Assembly (NCBI RefSeq): GCF_019059575.1
Contig: NW_024882029.1
Span: forward strand, 62,001 to 126,000
DNA: 64,000 bases
From: Amphibalanus amphitrite
Taxonomy: Eukaryota > Arthropoda > Thecostraca > Balanomorpha > Balanidae
Direction of reading: 5' to 3'
The notes below the pieces were generated by a model. That model saw nothing but the letters and a program-made list of their open reading frames with translations, was not told the DNA's origin and made no database searches. Below, piece by piece: positions 30,244 to 57,528 of the stretch (position 1 is the stretch's first letter; each line of letters opens with the position of its first letter). Position numbers and translations under genes: made by a program.

Positions 30244-30945
30244 CTACAGACGATACTCACAAACGTACCCCTTCAGGATCTTAGAACATTCACGGGCGAT
30301 GAAGCCATGACCAGTCAACATCAACACGCAGTCGCTGTCATGCTCCGTGAACCTGTTGTTGTAGATGCTTTGGTACCACTTCGGGTCGATAGTGATCTGC
30401 CTCTGGTGGAACAGGTCCTTGAACACGCCTTCCTCCTGTATGTCATTGATGCTGGTCCAATAGTTGTCGAACGGTAGACTGACGAGACCACGGATTTCTT
30501 CGTCGTTTGTTGGAAAAGCCGGCACGGACTCGGGGTCATCTTTGAGACACATATCGATCAGGACATGCCCTCCCGGCGTGTCTGCTGTGTGGCCTCGATA
30601 GGTAACTCGACGGTCAGATGGAGACAGCACGTACCCGGGAGGAACGATAAACTGGTGGACCGTCTCGGCAGCAGCGGTCAGCGGGTTGTCGGCAGAGTGG
30701 ATCGGCCACAGGTAACACAGCGCCGCCGCGGGCCCCTCCGCGCGGCGACTCCACTTGAGACAGCCCTCCGAGCGGCGGCAGAGCATCGCGCAGGTGACAG
30801 CCGAGGGGGTGGCCACCGGAGCGACCAGAGGCCTCTCGGCGTGCACCACCGAGCGGGTCACATACACAGTAAAGTCCTCTGTCCCGGCAACACACACAGC
30901 CAGAAGGATACAGACGGAAACAGGGCCGACACCGGAGAGCGCCAT
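30244..30945 (-). CDS. Secreted C-type-lectin-like protein, single exon
   Basis: 233 aa from the ATG at 30945, which gives a clean signal peptide (SVCILLAVCVAG) and a good Kozak context; an upstream in-frame ATG at 30999 would add 18 residues. Residues about 35-100 contain a PAN/apple-like Cys pattern (CAMLCRRSEGCLKW). The C-terminal half resembles a CTLD: W in YWTSI, then DSDCVLM and a final CSKILKGYVCEYRL giving the closing disulfides. The EPN/QPD sugar-specificity motif is not apparent, so calcium-dependent glycan binding is doubtful. AATAAA lies 134 bp downstream (30110-30105). It appears to lack introns. The CTLD call is good; the N-terminal domain call is tentative. Confidence 0.78.
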   Translation of the reverse strand: MALSGVGPVSVCILLAVCVAGTEDFTVYVTRSVVHAERPLVAPVATPSAVTCAMLCRRSEGCLKWSRRAEGPAAALCYLWPIHSADNPLTAAAETVHQFIVPPGYVLSPSDRRVTYRGHTADTPGGHVLIDMCLKDDPESVPAFPTNDEEIRGLVSLPFDNYWTSINDIQEEGVFKDLFHQRQITIDPKWYQSIYNNRFTEHDSDCVLMLTGHGFIARECSKILKGYVCEYRL

Positions 30946-30999
30946 CGCCACTGACCATACCAGCCGACCTCGTGCAATAAAGTGGAAACCGGCCTCCAC

Positions 31000-32149
31000 T
31001 CAATGGCGTTAATGCATGCTCATGTAGAAAACAGGCTCGCTGGCTCCCTCCGGGCAGCGGAAATTGAGGTTTGGGCATTTCAACATCCGCTGCCCCGCAG
31101 CTTCAAGTGTCTGTACTTGTAAATCATGGAACAAAGTGCAATATGACACCGAGAAGGCAGTTAAATGTTGGGAGGATCCGACCGTCCGACGCATTTTCTG
31201 GACAATCCAAATTAAAATCAAGGGTCAAACTGGAGTTTGCTATCCTGTAAAGTACTTTACGATAATGGAATAGCGAGTAGGCTAGCTTAAACGATCAACC
31301 GTAATTGCACGACTGCTCTAACCCTAAGCCAGGGACGGCTATATAAACAAACGGCTTTCTGCAGGTGGCCAAGTGGGTACATATTTATATCCAGTCCGCA
31401 TAACTAGAAATTCATTGACTAATAATTAGTCCTCTCACCGACAGGTAGAGAGGGATAGAGAAGGAGAGAAAAAGGACCTAATGTTTGTTCGACGTGTATA
31501 TGTTCGAGTCTTCCTTCAGAAAGCTGGTAATTAGCCACTCGTCTCCCGCGGCTCCAGGTATCGCATTTGTTACTGATCGCAGTAGCGGCGGAACACCTTC
31601 AATTAAGGGGGGCACTGCCGACTTTTGGTCCCATTCTTTCCATGCAACGACCAATAGGGCTAATGTTAAAATGCCAAAATCAAAGGGGGACACGGTGCAT
31701 CGGTGCCCACCCCCACCCCCCCCCCCCTTGCCGCCGCCTGCGACCGTTTCTCGCCGGTAATTGAACGCTGTTGGTGGTCAGCATGGTCACGGTGCAATAG
31801 TCCGTTGTCAACTAAGTACAGCATTATTATTTGAGTTCAGTCGTTGTCGAGCTGTCGACCATTTGCATTAGACGGTCCTCGACCTACTTCATAAGCCCTG
31901 AGCAATTAAAGTCCTCTATCTGGTGAATTAAAACTTTCCCCTATATAACATCTGTGCGATATTGTCTGCCCATCCAGCTATTCATTGTCAGAAACAGGTT
32001 ATAGGTGTAAACCAGTCGATACATTTAATTCTGTCATTTTTCTTTCAACGAACAAGTTTCCTATGCATGAGCTATATTGCAAATCGCATTCAATTAAAAG
32101 TTGAGCTATAAATAAGTTTACCGACATCACTGGCTGATGAGTGATCTGT
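31000..32149. other. Upstream flank of the lectin-like gene; no gene recognised
   Basis: Low-information intergenic DNA with a poly-C stretch at about 31709-31728. No RNA gene or convincing ORF. Confidence 0.4.
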
Positions 32150-32446
32150 CACTGAAAACAATTTAACCCAAGGCTGGCGAGTAAACCGGTGTTTTACGGG
32201 TACCCCTATCCGCAACCATTTTTAACCACCCTCCCAGGAGTAGTGCTAGGTCCCATTGCGGTGTAGTCGTACTTGCTCTGAGCGGATATAACCGCTGTCA
32301 GCGAACAAGTCCGCTGAGAGCAGGGACGACTACACTGCAATCGGACCTTACTGTACTCCTGGGAGGGTGGTTAAAAATGGTTGCGGATAGGGGTACCCGC
32401 AAAACACCGGTTTACTCGCGGGCCTTGGGTTAAATTGTTTTCAGTG
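32150..32446. repeat. 297-bp foldback (MITE-like) hairpin
   Basis: Begins cactgaaaacaatttaaccc and ends with the exact complement ggttaaattgttttcagtg. The arms, about 135 nt, pair almost throughout around gcggatataaccgctg. No coding content. Confidence 0.85.
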
Positions 32447-32813
32447 TGGTCACACTCCACTCACATAAACAATAATATATGCCCGATTTACACCGAATGA
32501 TACGCCACCTTGAGTAATATGTACGAGTACAATTTAGGTACGTATTTACGTATACCACCTTCCCAATCAATATTTTCGGTCGGCAGTGCAGTGTGTTGCG
32601 ACTTGCGAGCTCGTCAGTCGTATCCGATTGGCCGTGGGCCCGGAGCTCCGTCACGCTTATTACGAACTCGTGTCGGCATGCTGGGCGGTCAGCGGGGCGG
32701 GTCAGCACAGCGGGTCAGCGGGTCAGCGGGTCAGCGCGGCGTGTCAGCGCGCGTTTGACGGTATAGGGCTGGCAGCACAGACGTTAGGCAGCATGGGGCA
32801 GTATATGATATAA

Positions 32814-32974
32814 TAGCCGTTTTCACGACGGGCTATTGGGCGAATGCACCTGATTTGACCAAATCTGCACCTAATTTCTTTTACAGCAAATATCTTCATT
32901 TTATGAAAATTTGCACCTAATCTGTACCAGATGTGCACCAAATGTGTACCAGATGGCCGTCGTGAAAACAGCTA
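32814..32974. mobile_element. TAGCCGTTTTCACGACGG MITE, copy 1
   Basis: 161 bp with termini tagccgttttcacgacgg and ccgtcgtgaaaacagcta. The inside is rich in caaatctgcacctaat and gtaccagatg. A second copy in the opposite orientation is at 46774-47055. Confidence 0.85.
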
Positions 32975-34233
32975 ATAGTCGGGACGGAGTTGTCTGACTA
33001 AGCTGGGGCGGACAGCACGGACGAAGGCCTGACAGCGCCGACATTATGTAAACTGTCATGTCACTGTCACACAGCTGCCACGTCGTTGTGTCAACGCCCG
33101 ATGACGTGTTCAGAGGCAAGCTGCGCAGCATTGTGACTGCACACTTCAGACACATTTTCGCCTTTAGTCTCAGTCGATGACACCTCACCGTGATTGTCGA
33201 TTGTTGGTGCAAACCAAACAACCAGCCAGTTATGTCAATGAGACCATATGGTGCAAAAAAGATAATCACCCATTATCTGCATGTGACACATTCAATAAGG
33301 CAGCTGTACCTTCATATATTCGACATTCATGCCTATTTATAGGGTATTTTCTGACGTTTAGTTACTTCGGGACGCTCGCAGCTCGTTCAGGTTGATATTT
33401 AAAAAAAAAAAACTTTTTTTGAAGCTCTTTCCGAATTGAAGCTCTTTTCGGAAAGTGCTGCGCAATGCGCATCGAATTTCATACGCTGCGACTGGTGAAC
33501 TGGAATGGAACAGCTGTTAATTACAATTCCAAGTCTCATCCGTTTACCTTCATCAGAGTAACTGCGCTCTTGGATCTATACCTTATGGCTGCTGGTCGCG
33601 CTGACGGTTTACATTCAGAACGAAAACAAACAGCCATTCTGGCCGCTGTGCGCCGTGCAGGCCGTGACGACGTGGAGGAAGGGGTATGTATACATTTACA
33701 ACTGAGAGGGATTTCCGATCGTTCAGACTGCGCAGGGGATAATCACTAGTCAGCTTCACTGAAACCTCACGTCCGCGCGATGAGGCGTCCTCAGCCCGTG
33801 CCGCTGGCATGGCGGTGAAATGTTCGTTAACGGGCTAGCGCCGGACAGCGGCGAGACGGTGTTCCGAACAGCCGCGCCGCCGCCCGGGGCGGCCCCGCCG
33901 GCGGCGCGGCCCTCTCGGACGGGACGGGAGGGGACGGAAGACGCTTCCCCAGTGCGTGGGCGCGCGGCGCGCGCGGCGGAGGTGCGCTCCCGCGCTGGAG
34001 GAGCGTCCGTCGGGTTCGATTTTTTCTTTCTTTCTTTTTCAGCTCGTCGACCGTCCCTCTCACATCGCGTAAGGAATGGAGGAATGGACATAACGTGAAA
34101 GGGACGGCCGGCCGATCATCAGCCAATGTAACGTTCGAGCAGAGTCTGTGCAGCGCTATAGTTAGCGGAAGATAACGTTGTTATTGAGGAATATCACGGG
34201 CCGACACAAGGTGCCCTTATATAAGTAACCTAA
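32975..34233. other. No confirmed gene; CpG-rich block at 33830-34020
   Basis: A short, very GC-rich segment (gccgcgccgccgcccggggc) could be a CpG-rich promoter or first exon. Both strands have only low-complexity Pro/Ala/Arg frames, so no CDS is called. Confidence 0.35.
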
Positions 34234-35729
34234 CTACTATGCGTTTCAGACCCTGTGGAACAGTCCTTTTCGGCTATTTCTCGTTGTATATGCGTTTGAT
34301 TTTAACCAAACTTTGGCATTGGTGGTTTGAGATCTCTACCTAATTTTTATCAATATGGTCTTTTAACGAAAAATGAAAAATAAAGGCACTTGTCATTGAC
34401 TGATAATGTTAAGGTCGTCAGAGCCCTGCTTAGAGGCTGACACAGGCTGGACGCTGTCTCCCCTCTGATTGGTCGAGACGCACTAGCACACTGCGGCTTG
34501 GCTCCGCCTACTTGCGGTCCAGCCTCGGGTCATGTCGGCGGCAGTCGCAGTCCGGCCGGCCGGCGTGCGGGCCGCGCACGCAGCGCAGCGGAGTGGAGCA
34601 CTTGTTTGCATGTCATGAACTTTTAATAAGTTGTTCTACGACAAATAAGGACGGAGGAAGAAAGAGAAAGGAAAAGGAGACGTGACAATGAGACGAACGG
34701 TAAACGTTGGCTAGTGGACAACAAACAATATGCATATAGCCGCTAGAGCAGAGACAGGAGACAAAGACGATAGACCAGAGACAAGTGACGAAGATAGAGA
34801 TTAGGCTATAGACGAGAGACAATATACTATAAACGTATAGACGAGAGACTGACAAGGGGGAGTGAAGGACGGGAGATCATGAACTCTCGATATTGCATGC
34901 CTATCTACATTTTCAGATTGAGTCATCCTATATTTTCCCTGTTTTATTGTTTTTCGGGCCTAAGATCTATCAACAACATTCTGAAAGCATTGTGGCAATG
35001 TCATAGAAAGATTTACCTATTATTTTCACCCCCCCCCAAAAAAAATATTCTTTTAAACAAAAAAACGAAATACCTACAAGTATCTATGTGGATATCTTCA
35101 ATTAAATAAGGCCGTTGAATGCAAAGACAGTCCGGTGAATTCTGTCCCGTTACTCCTTAAATGCACAATAGCCTGTAGGAAAACGGCTGCGGAGAGGCTC
35201 GCTATGAATTATTGAAAATAAGATTATTTTAAGTCTGCATAGGGAATAACATTCTGTAGCTAGGAGTGCTTATTGTTTTATACATACACCGTCGCGATCT
35301 GCATTAAATTCTTCATCCTATCCTTATTCTCTCCGCGCGAGACACGACATTTACGATATTCACGCAATGATGCCTGCGTTAGCGTGTGTCTCGTTCCAGT
35401 CCGTCAGAGCTCCGCACCGCTCTGACCCCGAGCGGCGAATGACCGGTCCCGGTGTCGCGGCACAGTGGGCGGAGCTTAGCTGCGGCGCAACAGCTGACGC
35501 TGCAACGCCATGCTAGCCTCTACCACGGTGCAGAGTTTTCCGATCAATTTTTACCATTACAAGTCAACGACAAGTGCCTTTCATTTTGACATTTTGTTAA
35601 AAGACCATATTAGTAAAAATTAGGTAGGCCCTTGAAACACATTGTGTCAAAGTTTGGTTGAAATCAAGCTTAAAGGTAACGAGAAAGGGCCAAAAAGGAC
35701 TGTTCCAGAGGGTCTGAAATGCGTAGTAG
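34234..35729. mobile_element. TIR element with long (about 190 bp) inverted arms
   Basis: Left arm from 34234 (ctactatgcgtttcagaccc) and right arm ending 35729 (gggtctgaaatgcgtagtag). Similarity continues inward through ttggttgaa- and caagtgcctt-type blocks, with GC-rich inverted segments near 34480 and 35460. No transposase ORF. Confidence 0.75.
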
Positions 35730-37165
35730 TCGACCATCTACTATGTAGTATTTAAGCGTGTTGGTTTGTCGGCTGTCGCTATTTTGTGCCGTTTGTGTGA
35801 TATCACGTTACCAATAAGAACAAACCATCACATCAATTGATAGAATGGTGATCTTAAATGAAATTCACTACCCAATACCCATGGAGACACTTAACGTCCT
35901 GTTCATGTTTCGCCGTCATATTGTATTTTGTTTGATGCCAGGTAATGGGCCGGAATATACAGAATGGTCTCCCAGTCGACGACTCGCCCCATATAGAGCA
36001 CTAGAGCAGTAAACCGGCGGGCTACGGCGAGGCTTCAACAACGAAAAATGAACACAATTTGATAACGAAAGGCATTTTGGCGGGACCATAAGTTTTGATT
36101 CATTGTATCCAAGATACCGTCCTGATTTATTTTGCACACTTTATTTGCAAAGCAGGACACCACTGCAGTGTATGACTCGTGAGATGTCATTGCAACGTTC
36201 GTTGAGCCTAAACGAGTTACAATGAAGAGCGAGCAACACAGAAAACCTTGTCTTACGTTTGCTTTGAAAACAACTGGCAAGCGTGCAGGCTTTGTCTTAT
36301 CCGGTTTACCCCGTAGAACAGCAGCTCATTGGAGTTCCTAAAGCATGTGAGTTAAGTACAAGGTTTCCAATTGCAAACCAGCTGGAACTGTGGAGCTTTG
36401 CAATTGCAAAGCATATGCATCGGTTTTCCGTGATAAAAGAATCGTCGCATGCTAGGTAGATCGTGGAAACGCCCCATTTTTAAAGCTCATATGCTCTGTT
36501 TTCATGCATCTCATCATAAGATCATCATGCCTTTTCAACGGGATTTACTTCTTTTTTGTTTCCATGCCGTTGCATGCAGCGCAACTCATGTCCGATGATC
36601 GAAGCTGCAGTTTGAAGAGAATTGCAAGCTGCATTTGCTCGGTTGTCAGAAGCGTCGATCCCCAACCTTCACGATCATCTCTAATTTCAAAATTATCTTT
36701 CCGTATACCTAGCACGTAACTTAAATTAAAGCTAAAGTTAACCGACCACTTATTAGAATGGATGAAAAATCATTACATTAATGATTTCTAAAATATTCAG
36801 TAATTGATGTTTATAAATTGATCATCACAGCCACATTTATTCCCACCAATATAGCTACTCATATGCACAGACGCCATGTGTATGGATCATGGATGCAATT
36901 ATTATGTAGCTGCTCACGCTTAGTTCACGCAGTGTGCTGCAATTGTTCACCCCATAATTAATATTTCACGAAGCAGTGTCACGATGAAAATACAAAAACC
37001 TTCACTTGTTATCATGTGTAGTCTTTATTCTGCAACATTCTTTCACTCAACCATTCTGCATTTATGCTGCTGAGAGCGCATTGGTAATGTGTTTATGCAA
37101 CCACTGATGCCACGCTTTATTTTTGGTCTCGGCCAATTTTGAGGAATACGAGCAATTGAAGAAAG
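35730..37165. other. No gene recognised
   Basis: AT-rich intergenic DNA without recognisable ORFs, RNA genes or clear repeats. Confidence 0.4.
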
Positions 37166-37395
<230 letters not shown>

Positions 37396-37470
37396 GCCTT
37401 AAGCATTTGCATCGGTTTTCCATACATATATGCGACGATTTAGAAAGGGCCGAATTGTTAAAAATCTTAA

Positions 37471-38366
37471 CCCTATTAGTGGCAGGGGGGGGGGTTGTTT
37501 TCATCCACCCCTCAGGCTTTTCGGGAATATCTCCGAAACCGCTGAAGCTACGATGCTGAAATTTTCTGACTTTTCCTAAAACTAAATTGGGCACATTCCC
37601 TGAAAATTTAAAGTTCATAACTTTACCAGGGACGGCTCCAGAGCACTGGGAATTGGGGGGTCCTATTCGTGAAGCGAGTCATTTGGGCGAAGATCACGAT
37701 GCTGATGTATTATAACTGTATGCACCAGTTTTACGAACAGTGAATGAAAGGTATCATGTGATAACATATGCAAAGTTATTGTGCATCCTCTTTTGACACG
37801 TTTTTGCTATAATAGGCGGATCCAGGCGTCCAAAAAGGGGGTTATGTTTTACCTCCCAACATAGGTGCCCTGACACCGCCTATGCATGACCAATACAATT
37901 GTAGTCGTTCTCTCATAAGAAAATTGTAACATAACAAGACCATTACCACCCTTTTTAGAAACAGTACCAACAAAAACCTTATTTACTATACTTTTTGTGT
38001 ACCCCCAATCTCAATGATCTGTATCCGCCTATGATTTTTGAAAATGCATATTTTTAGGATCCATGTGAATTCCTGGTTCATTCTCTATCGATCGGCAAAA
38101 GTTGCGTTAAGATTGGTTCAGAAACCTGGCCGTGATAAACAGTCTAAAATGTATCTGCAATTTGCCCGTTTTTACCCCCCCCCCTCTACCCCCTATTGAC
38201 ATTTTTTATTTTTTATTTTTTAGAAATGTAGATCACGTTGAGCGAAATCGAATGCCGTTAGAATTTTGAAAATCGGCCCGTTAGATCTCGAGATATCAAG
38301 GGGGGTCGTAAACAGCCCCCCCCCCTGCCACTAATAGGGGTAGCCAGGAGCCTGCCACTAATAGGG
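37471..38366. mobile_element. TTAA-flanked MITE family B, copy 2 (inverted)
   Basis: TTAA at 37467-37470 and 38367-38370; termini ccctattagtggcagg and cctgccactaataggg. Its body is the reverse complement of 28565-29441 with scattered differences. Confidence 0.87.
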
Positions 38367-38520
38367 TTAATATATAATGCATACTATGCTCGTTGCCTAT
38401 TCGGTTATTCACACAGCCATGCACATTGCAAAACAACACATCGAATTTGATAAAATACATGCACGAAAATATACCTATACTATGCACTTCTGGTTTCAGC
38501 CGGTAGCCACTACATTTTAA

Positions 38521-39380
38521 AGGTAGTGTGCCAGCTTTCTTGGACCGTATGGAGTTAATGGCCCAGATAAGGAGAACCGGATTTTTAGAACTTATCCATA
38601 CCTTCAAAACTCATGGAAACGTCTTAAATTCTTCAAATTTTGAGTACCCCAGTGCGAAATTCGCCCCGACGGGTTGTCGGTCGTACCCCAACCACATTTC
38701 ACACCACTATGAACAATAAATGCACACACTGAAATCGCTATTACCGATATGCTCATCCAATCAAGTTTCGATAAACCCGTTCATCATCATCTCCTGCGGT
38801 TTCGAACACGCCTGTTAGGTGGCTTCTGATGCTCGTCGAGGTCGGAATTTCCAAATACGCGTGGTGCGTCGGGCCGCGCGCTCTGACTTCGGCCAAGAAA
38901 AATGCGTCAGCTGATCATTGTCATTTCTGCCACTTGCGTGTGGTGAAATGGGGTCATAACTTATAAGACGGCTTTTTCATATCAATTATTTTACATAAAA
39001 TCATATTTCAAACCATAAATAATGTTCGACAGCCAAATAAAAGAAACAATACCAATACGGGCTTACAGTTTAAGGCTCGACATTGTGTTGTCTACGATTA
39101 GACAGCTGATAACTCATTCCCGTACGTCGTATGGTCGTAACGCTATAATGACCTTTGCTTATTGTCACAAGTGCGCCGCATTCGCGATTGTTGCCCGACG
39201 CCTGTTTGCAGGTGAGCCCACTACAGTTGTTATACATATCTAAAAACCGAAAAACTTTTAGGCGAAAAAGGCACTATTCCAGGCCCATTTTTGATTTTTT
39301 TTGCGATATTAGGTAAAAACAGAAGCTTCTTATCCTAGGAAAAATAAAATGGGAAATCTTTCAAAGGTGGCACACTACCT
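38521..39380. mobile_element. TTAA-flanked MITE family A, copy 2
   Basis: 860 bp, TTAA at 38517-38520 and 39381-39384. Nearly identical over its full length to 62457-63316, which is also 860 bp, implying recent amplification. Confidence 0.9.
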
Positions 39381-39384
39381 TTAA

Positions 39385-40316
39385 TGCGTTGGCAAACATC
39401 ATCGACGGTCCACGAAAAAGCCGATGCACCATGAAATAATTTTACACATGTGTAATGTTTAGCAATACGAAATATGGCCGCATAGGGTATACGATGCCAT
39501 ATCGTTTACCTAGAGTAACCTTATCACATTCACCATAGAACTTTACATGGTATGTAGAGGTCTACGCATTCACATAAAACGTCAGATGTGATAGGAACAC
39601 ACGCTGTGAATCTTTCACTACCGGCGATTTGCGAAGGACGTTTACTAGTAGTAAGTCACCAGTAAGTAAAAGTACCATGCACACGGAGTGGCAGGTCGAG
39701 CGATGACCAGCTTGGGTCGGGTAATGTCCGACAAGACGTCCACTCAGATCTGTCTGCAAATTCACCCCGTCAGCTATCACGTCTTCCGTCCGAAGGATGG
39801 TCATGGTGAAAATAAAGCGCTACTCGCATACAACGCCGAATCCTACTGATCACTAGCTCACTCACTTCAGCAGACACCACCATCACACATCTGTCTCAAC
39901 TTACTCTAATAAAGCTTCTGTACCGATAAAATTAGCTCACAGCTGCGGCAAACACGTATGTCTGATATACTTTTCGCAGCTCCTCACCACCGAGCCGCAA
40001 GAAGAGCTGTCTTCAATTGCAAATTGCGAGTAAAGAGAGACAGCTCTGCGATAAACTGCGATAACAAACAACGACATGATTTGACAACTCTTCACAAATC
40101 ACATATCTACTGGTGTCCATCTGAAAGAATGCCTCAGAGTTCAGGAAATGCACTGATCGATCGCTATTCTACTTGTATGCTCTAGCTCAACATGACCGAT
40201 TTGTTTACTAAATGGATAATAATTACGAAATTCAATGAAAGTCTTGGGGATCCAGTGCACTCATATGTTGACGGATTTCGAACCTTATTACAAACCCTGT
40301 TGTGTGTTTTTTTTTT
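39385..40316. other. No gene recognised
   Basis: Intergenic DNA between MITE A copy 2 and SR copy 2; only short unsupported ORFs. Confidence 0.4.
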
Positions 40317-40605
40317 GTTGGGTTAGGCCCTTTCGGTCGACAAGACCATTGCAGAGCCGGAAGGATGATAGGAATTAGGGGGAGACATTGGTCTGGGCAG
40401 GCACCCTAGTGAGTCGCCGGGGCTGAGCCCGTCCGAAGACAGGCCACCCAGCCCCAAGGCACTCACTGCACCCGGCTACGGGGTGCGTTCCCTCGGGAGC
40501 AGCGGTGCCGCTCCAAGGACCGCGCATGAGATAAAGTTGCCTGTCCAGCCCGGAGAGGGGTTGTGGCGTGGAGGAGAAGGATTTCAGTTTCCTGAGGATA
40601 GAAGC
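40317..40605 (+). repeat. SR repeat, copy 2
   Basis: Starts gttgggttaggccctttcgg and ends gtttcctgaggatagaagca. Close to 63722-64000 in reverse complement. It lies in the 3' flank of the GPCR gene. Confidence 0.85.
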
Positions 40606-40668
40606 ATGGAACGGTCTGTTGTGTGTCATTTGATAGGCATGCAGCCATCGAATGGTCCAAGGACTCCA

Positions 40669-55392
<14,724 letters not shown>

Positions 55393-56733
55393 CTGTCGAA
55401 TCGAAGGTGCGCATTGGTCAACAGGGAGTTCAAATTGGGAACAACCCTATTGAAGTATGGAAGAGACAGATGCTTGCAGAGACAGATGACCGTCAATGAA
55501 CAGTTCATCGCATCGTAGAAAAATACGGATACTTAGGGATGACAATTCCTTGATGGCTTTCAACAAAGCGAAAATAAGGAAGCCTCAGATACAGCCGATC
55601 ATATCACACTACCCATGACCCATGACTTTGATATCTCTTCAACAGACGTCGAAAAGATCCATCAACAGACAAGCCATTCACTATCCCAGTTAACTCGTCA
55701 AGAGGCTCGGTCGGATGGTCAAACCGCGCTCTGTCAGCGGCCGGCCCAGCGCCATTCATCAGCTTCCTCTCCGAGTCCTCCGTGATTTACTCACTACCGT
55801 AAATCAGCACATCTGTCACACAGCGTCTATCTCGGCCGGGCATCTGACGCGGTTCGGTGCCCCGATCGGTCACTGGTCGGCGCTACCGTCAACATCAGGC
55901 CATTACGGGTCTGTTGCCACGGTCTGCGATACACAGCTCAGCCCCGGTGACCCCCGCGCTGATTGGGATACGTCAGCAGCACAGCGGAGAATGAGGCGGA
56001 CGTATATAGAGGATACGGTCGCTGCTGGCCATAGCGGGACACATGGTCGAAGAGAGAAATTAGAGTGGTGGAGAGAGAAGCAGGGATATATAGCCAGAAA
56101 GGGAGGGTGAATGATGGATAGGATAAAAATAAATGATATAATGGTTAGAAAGGATACAGGTATGGTGGGAAAAGGGATGGTCAGGAAAAAACAGCCAATA
56201 CAGCCACAGGAAAGGTAGCAGAATTCCAAGCATGCTCTCCCTGAAAATGAATTAAATTTAAGACGTGTTGCTAGAAAGACTATGCAATAGCAGTGATCGG
56301 TCGTTTTGAGAAAAAAAGTAACAGCTTTTTCTTTTTGTGTCAATTTAGGCTGGTAGTTTGCCAACGGAATAATTACTCAGCACAGCGTTCCGGAGTGTTC
56401 AACATTTTAAACCTAATGGGCACTGCGGCAGCCTCCCTTGAATATCTGATGACTCTTCAAAATGTGATTATGTAAAGTCTTCCAAGATAAAATGAAGGCT
56501 GGAGAGCTTAGGCGTAGGCTGATCTTCCGTTTCACCGCATTTTGTTGTGAGGAGTTGGCGTACCTAATTCACCTCGCCAAAGTAGAACTATGGATAATCG
56601 CTCACAAAATCGTTAGTCCCATTGTTATGGTTGGTAGTTTACTTCGGTTTCGGTTTTTTAATGGCCTAAGATTGACATCATCAGACAGTACACAGTCCAA
56701 TATCGCTTCCACACAGCCCAATTCCCCGACTTA
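55393..56733. other. Probable upstream GPCR intron, no exon found
   Basis: No TM1-3-like frame with splice sites could be seen on the minus strand. Confidence 0.4.
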
Positions 56734-57522
56734 CAGGGTGATTCATAGCCGTGTGACCGAAAATAAATGAAAACTACAGGAAATGCATTCGTGTTACATG
56801 CCATTCCCAAGTACCATATTAAACAGCCAAATCTGAAGTTTTGATCCATGTATAGCATCAGTCACAAATACTTTTCCTTCGACTCTCACACATCTTTTAG
56901 ACAAGATGTTCACAATGGCCACCTCGGCGACGGATGCACTCCAGCGCCAGAGCCTAAAGTTGGCGATGGCGCGGACGCACAACATTTCTAAGGAAATAGA
57001 ACCAAAGCAGCTTCCAATGGCATCCTTCAGCCCCAGAATATCCTGGGGACTCTCCTCATAGATCTCAGACTTTGCTACAGCCCCAGAGGAAGAATTCCAC
57101 GACATTGAGCTCCGGCGAGTGTGGCGCCCACCTGACCTCAGCGCTCTTTGAAGTCAACTTTCCGGGGTTCGCTTACCAATTTTTTTTTGTGCCGTGTTTA
57201 TCACTGAACCCGTGCCCTCTGCTTTGAATTGATTAACGATTCTATGAATTGTTATCTTCTTTGGAGTTTCCCTTGGGTGCAAGCCCTCAGACGTGCAGAA
57301 ACATCTTTGTGTTTGCTTGACGGACTGCGTTAACCTATACAAATTACACATTTTTACTTTTTGCTGCGCTATGTACATCTTGAACGATACACACAGACCA
57401 GACCAAGATAGAACAAAACTTCATAAAATTTTCTACTAGCACGTGAAATTTCACGCGGAAATATGCAATCCTCTTCTCAAGAGAGATCAACTAAATAGGT
57501 CACATGGCTATGAATCACCCTG
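56734..57522 (-). mobile_element. Decayed Tc1/mariner-type element
   Basis: TA-flanked (56732-56733 and 57523-57524), with TIRs cagggtgattcatagccgtg and atggctatgaatcaccctg. At 789 bp it is about half the length of an autonomous element, so internal sequence has been lost. Confidence 0.78.
56890..57378 (-). pseudogene. Transposase remnants (HTH plus C-terminal tail)
   Basis: 57378-57154 encodes a helix-turn-helix-like stretch (KITIHRIVNQFKAEGTGSV) resembling the DUF4817/mariner N-terminal domain. Around 57050-56890, pieces such as DILGLKDAI and IANFRL resemble the transposase C-terminus, in shifted frames. The catalytic core is missing, so it cannot be functional. Confidence 0.6.
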
Positions 57523-57528
57523 TATATG

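Noticed and set aside
33820..34126. GC-rich ORFs on both strands (about 90-100 codons)
   Set aside because: Low-complexity Pro/Ala/Arg content on both strands, typical of CpG-rich DNA; no domain.
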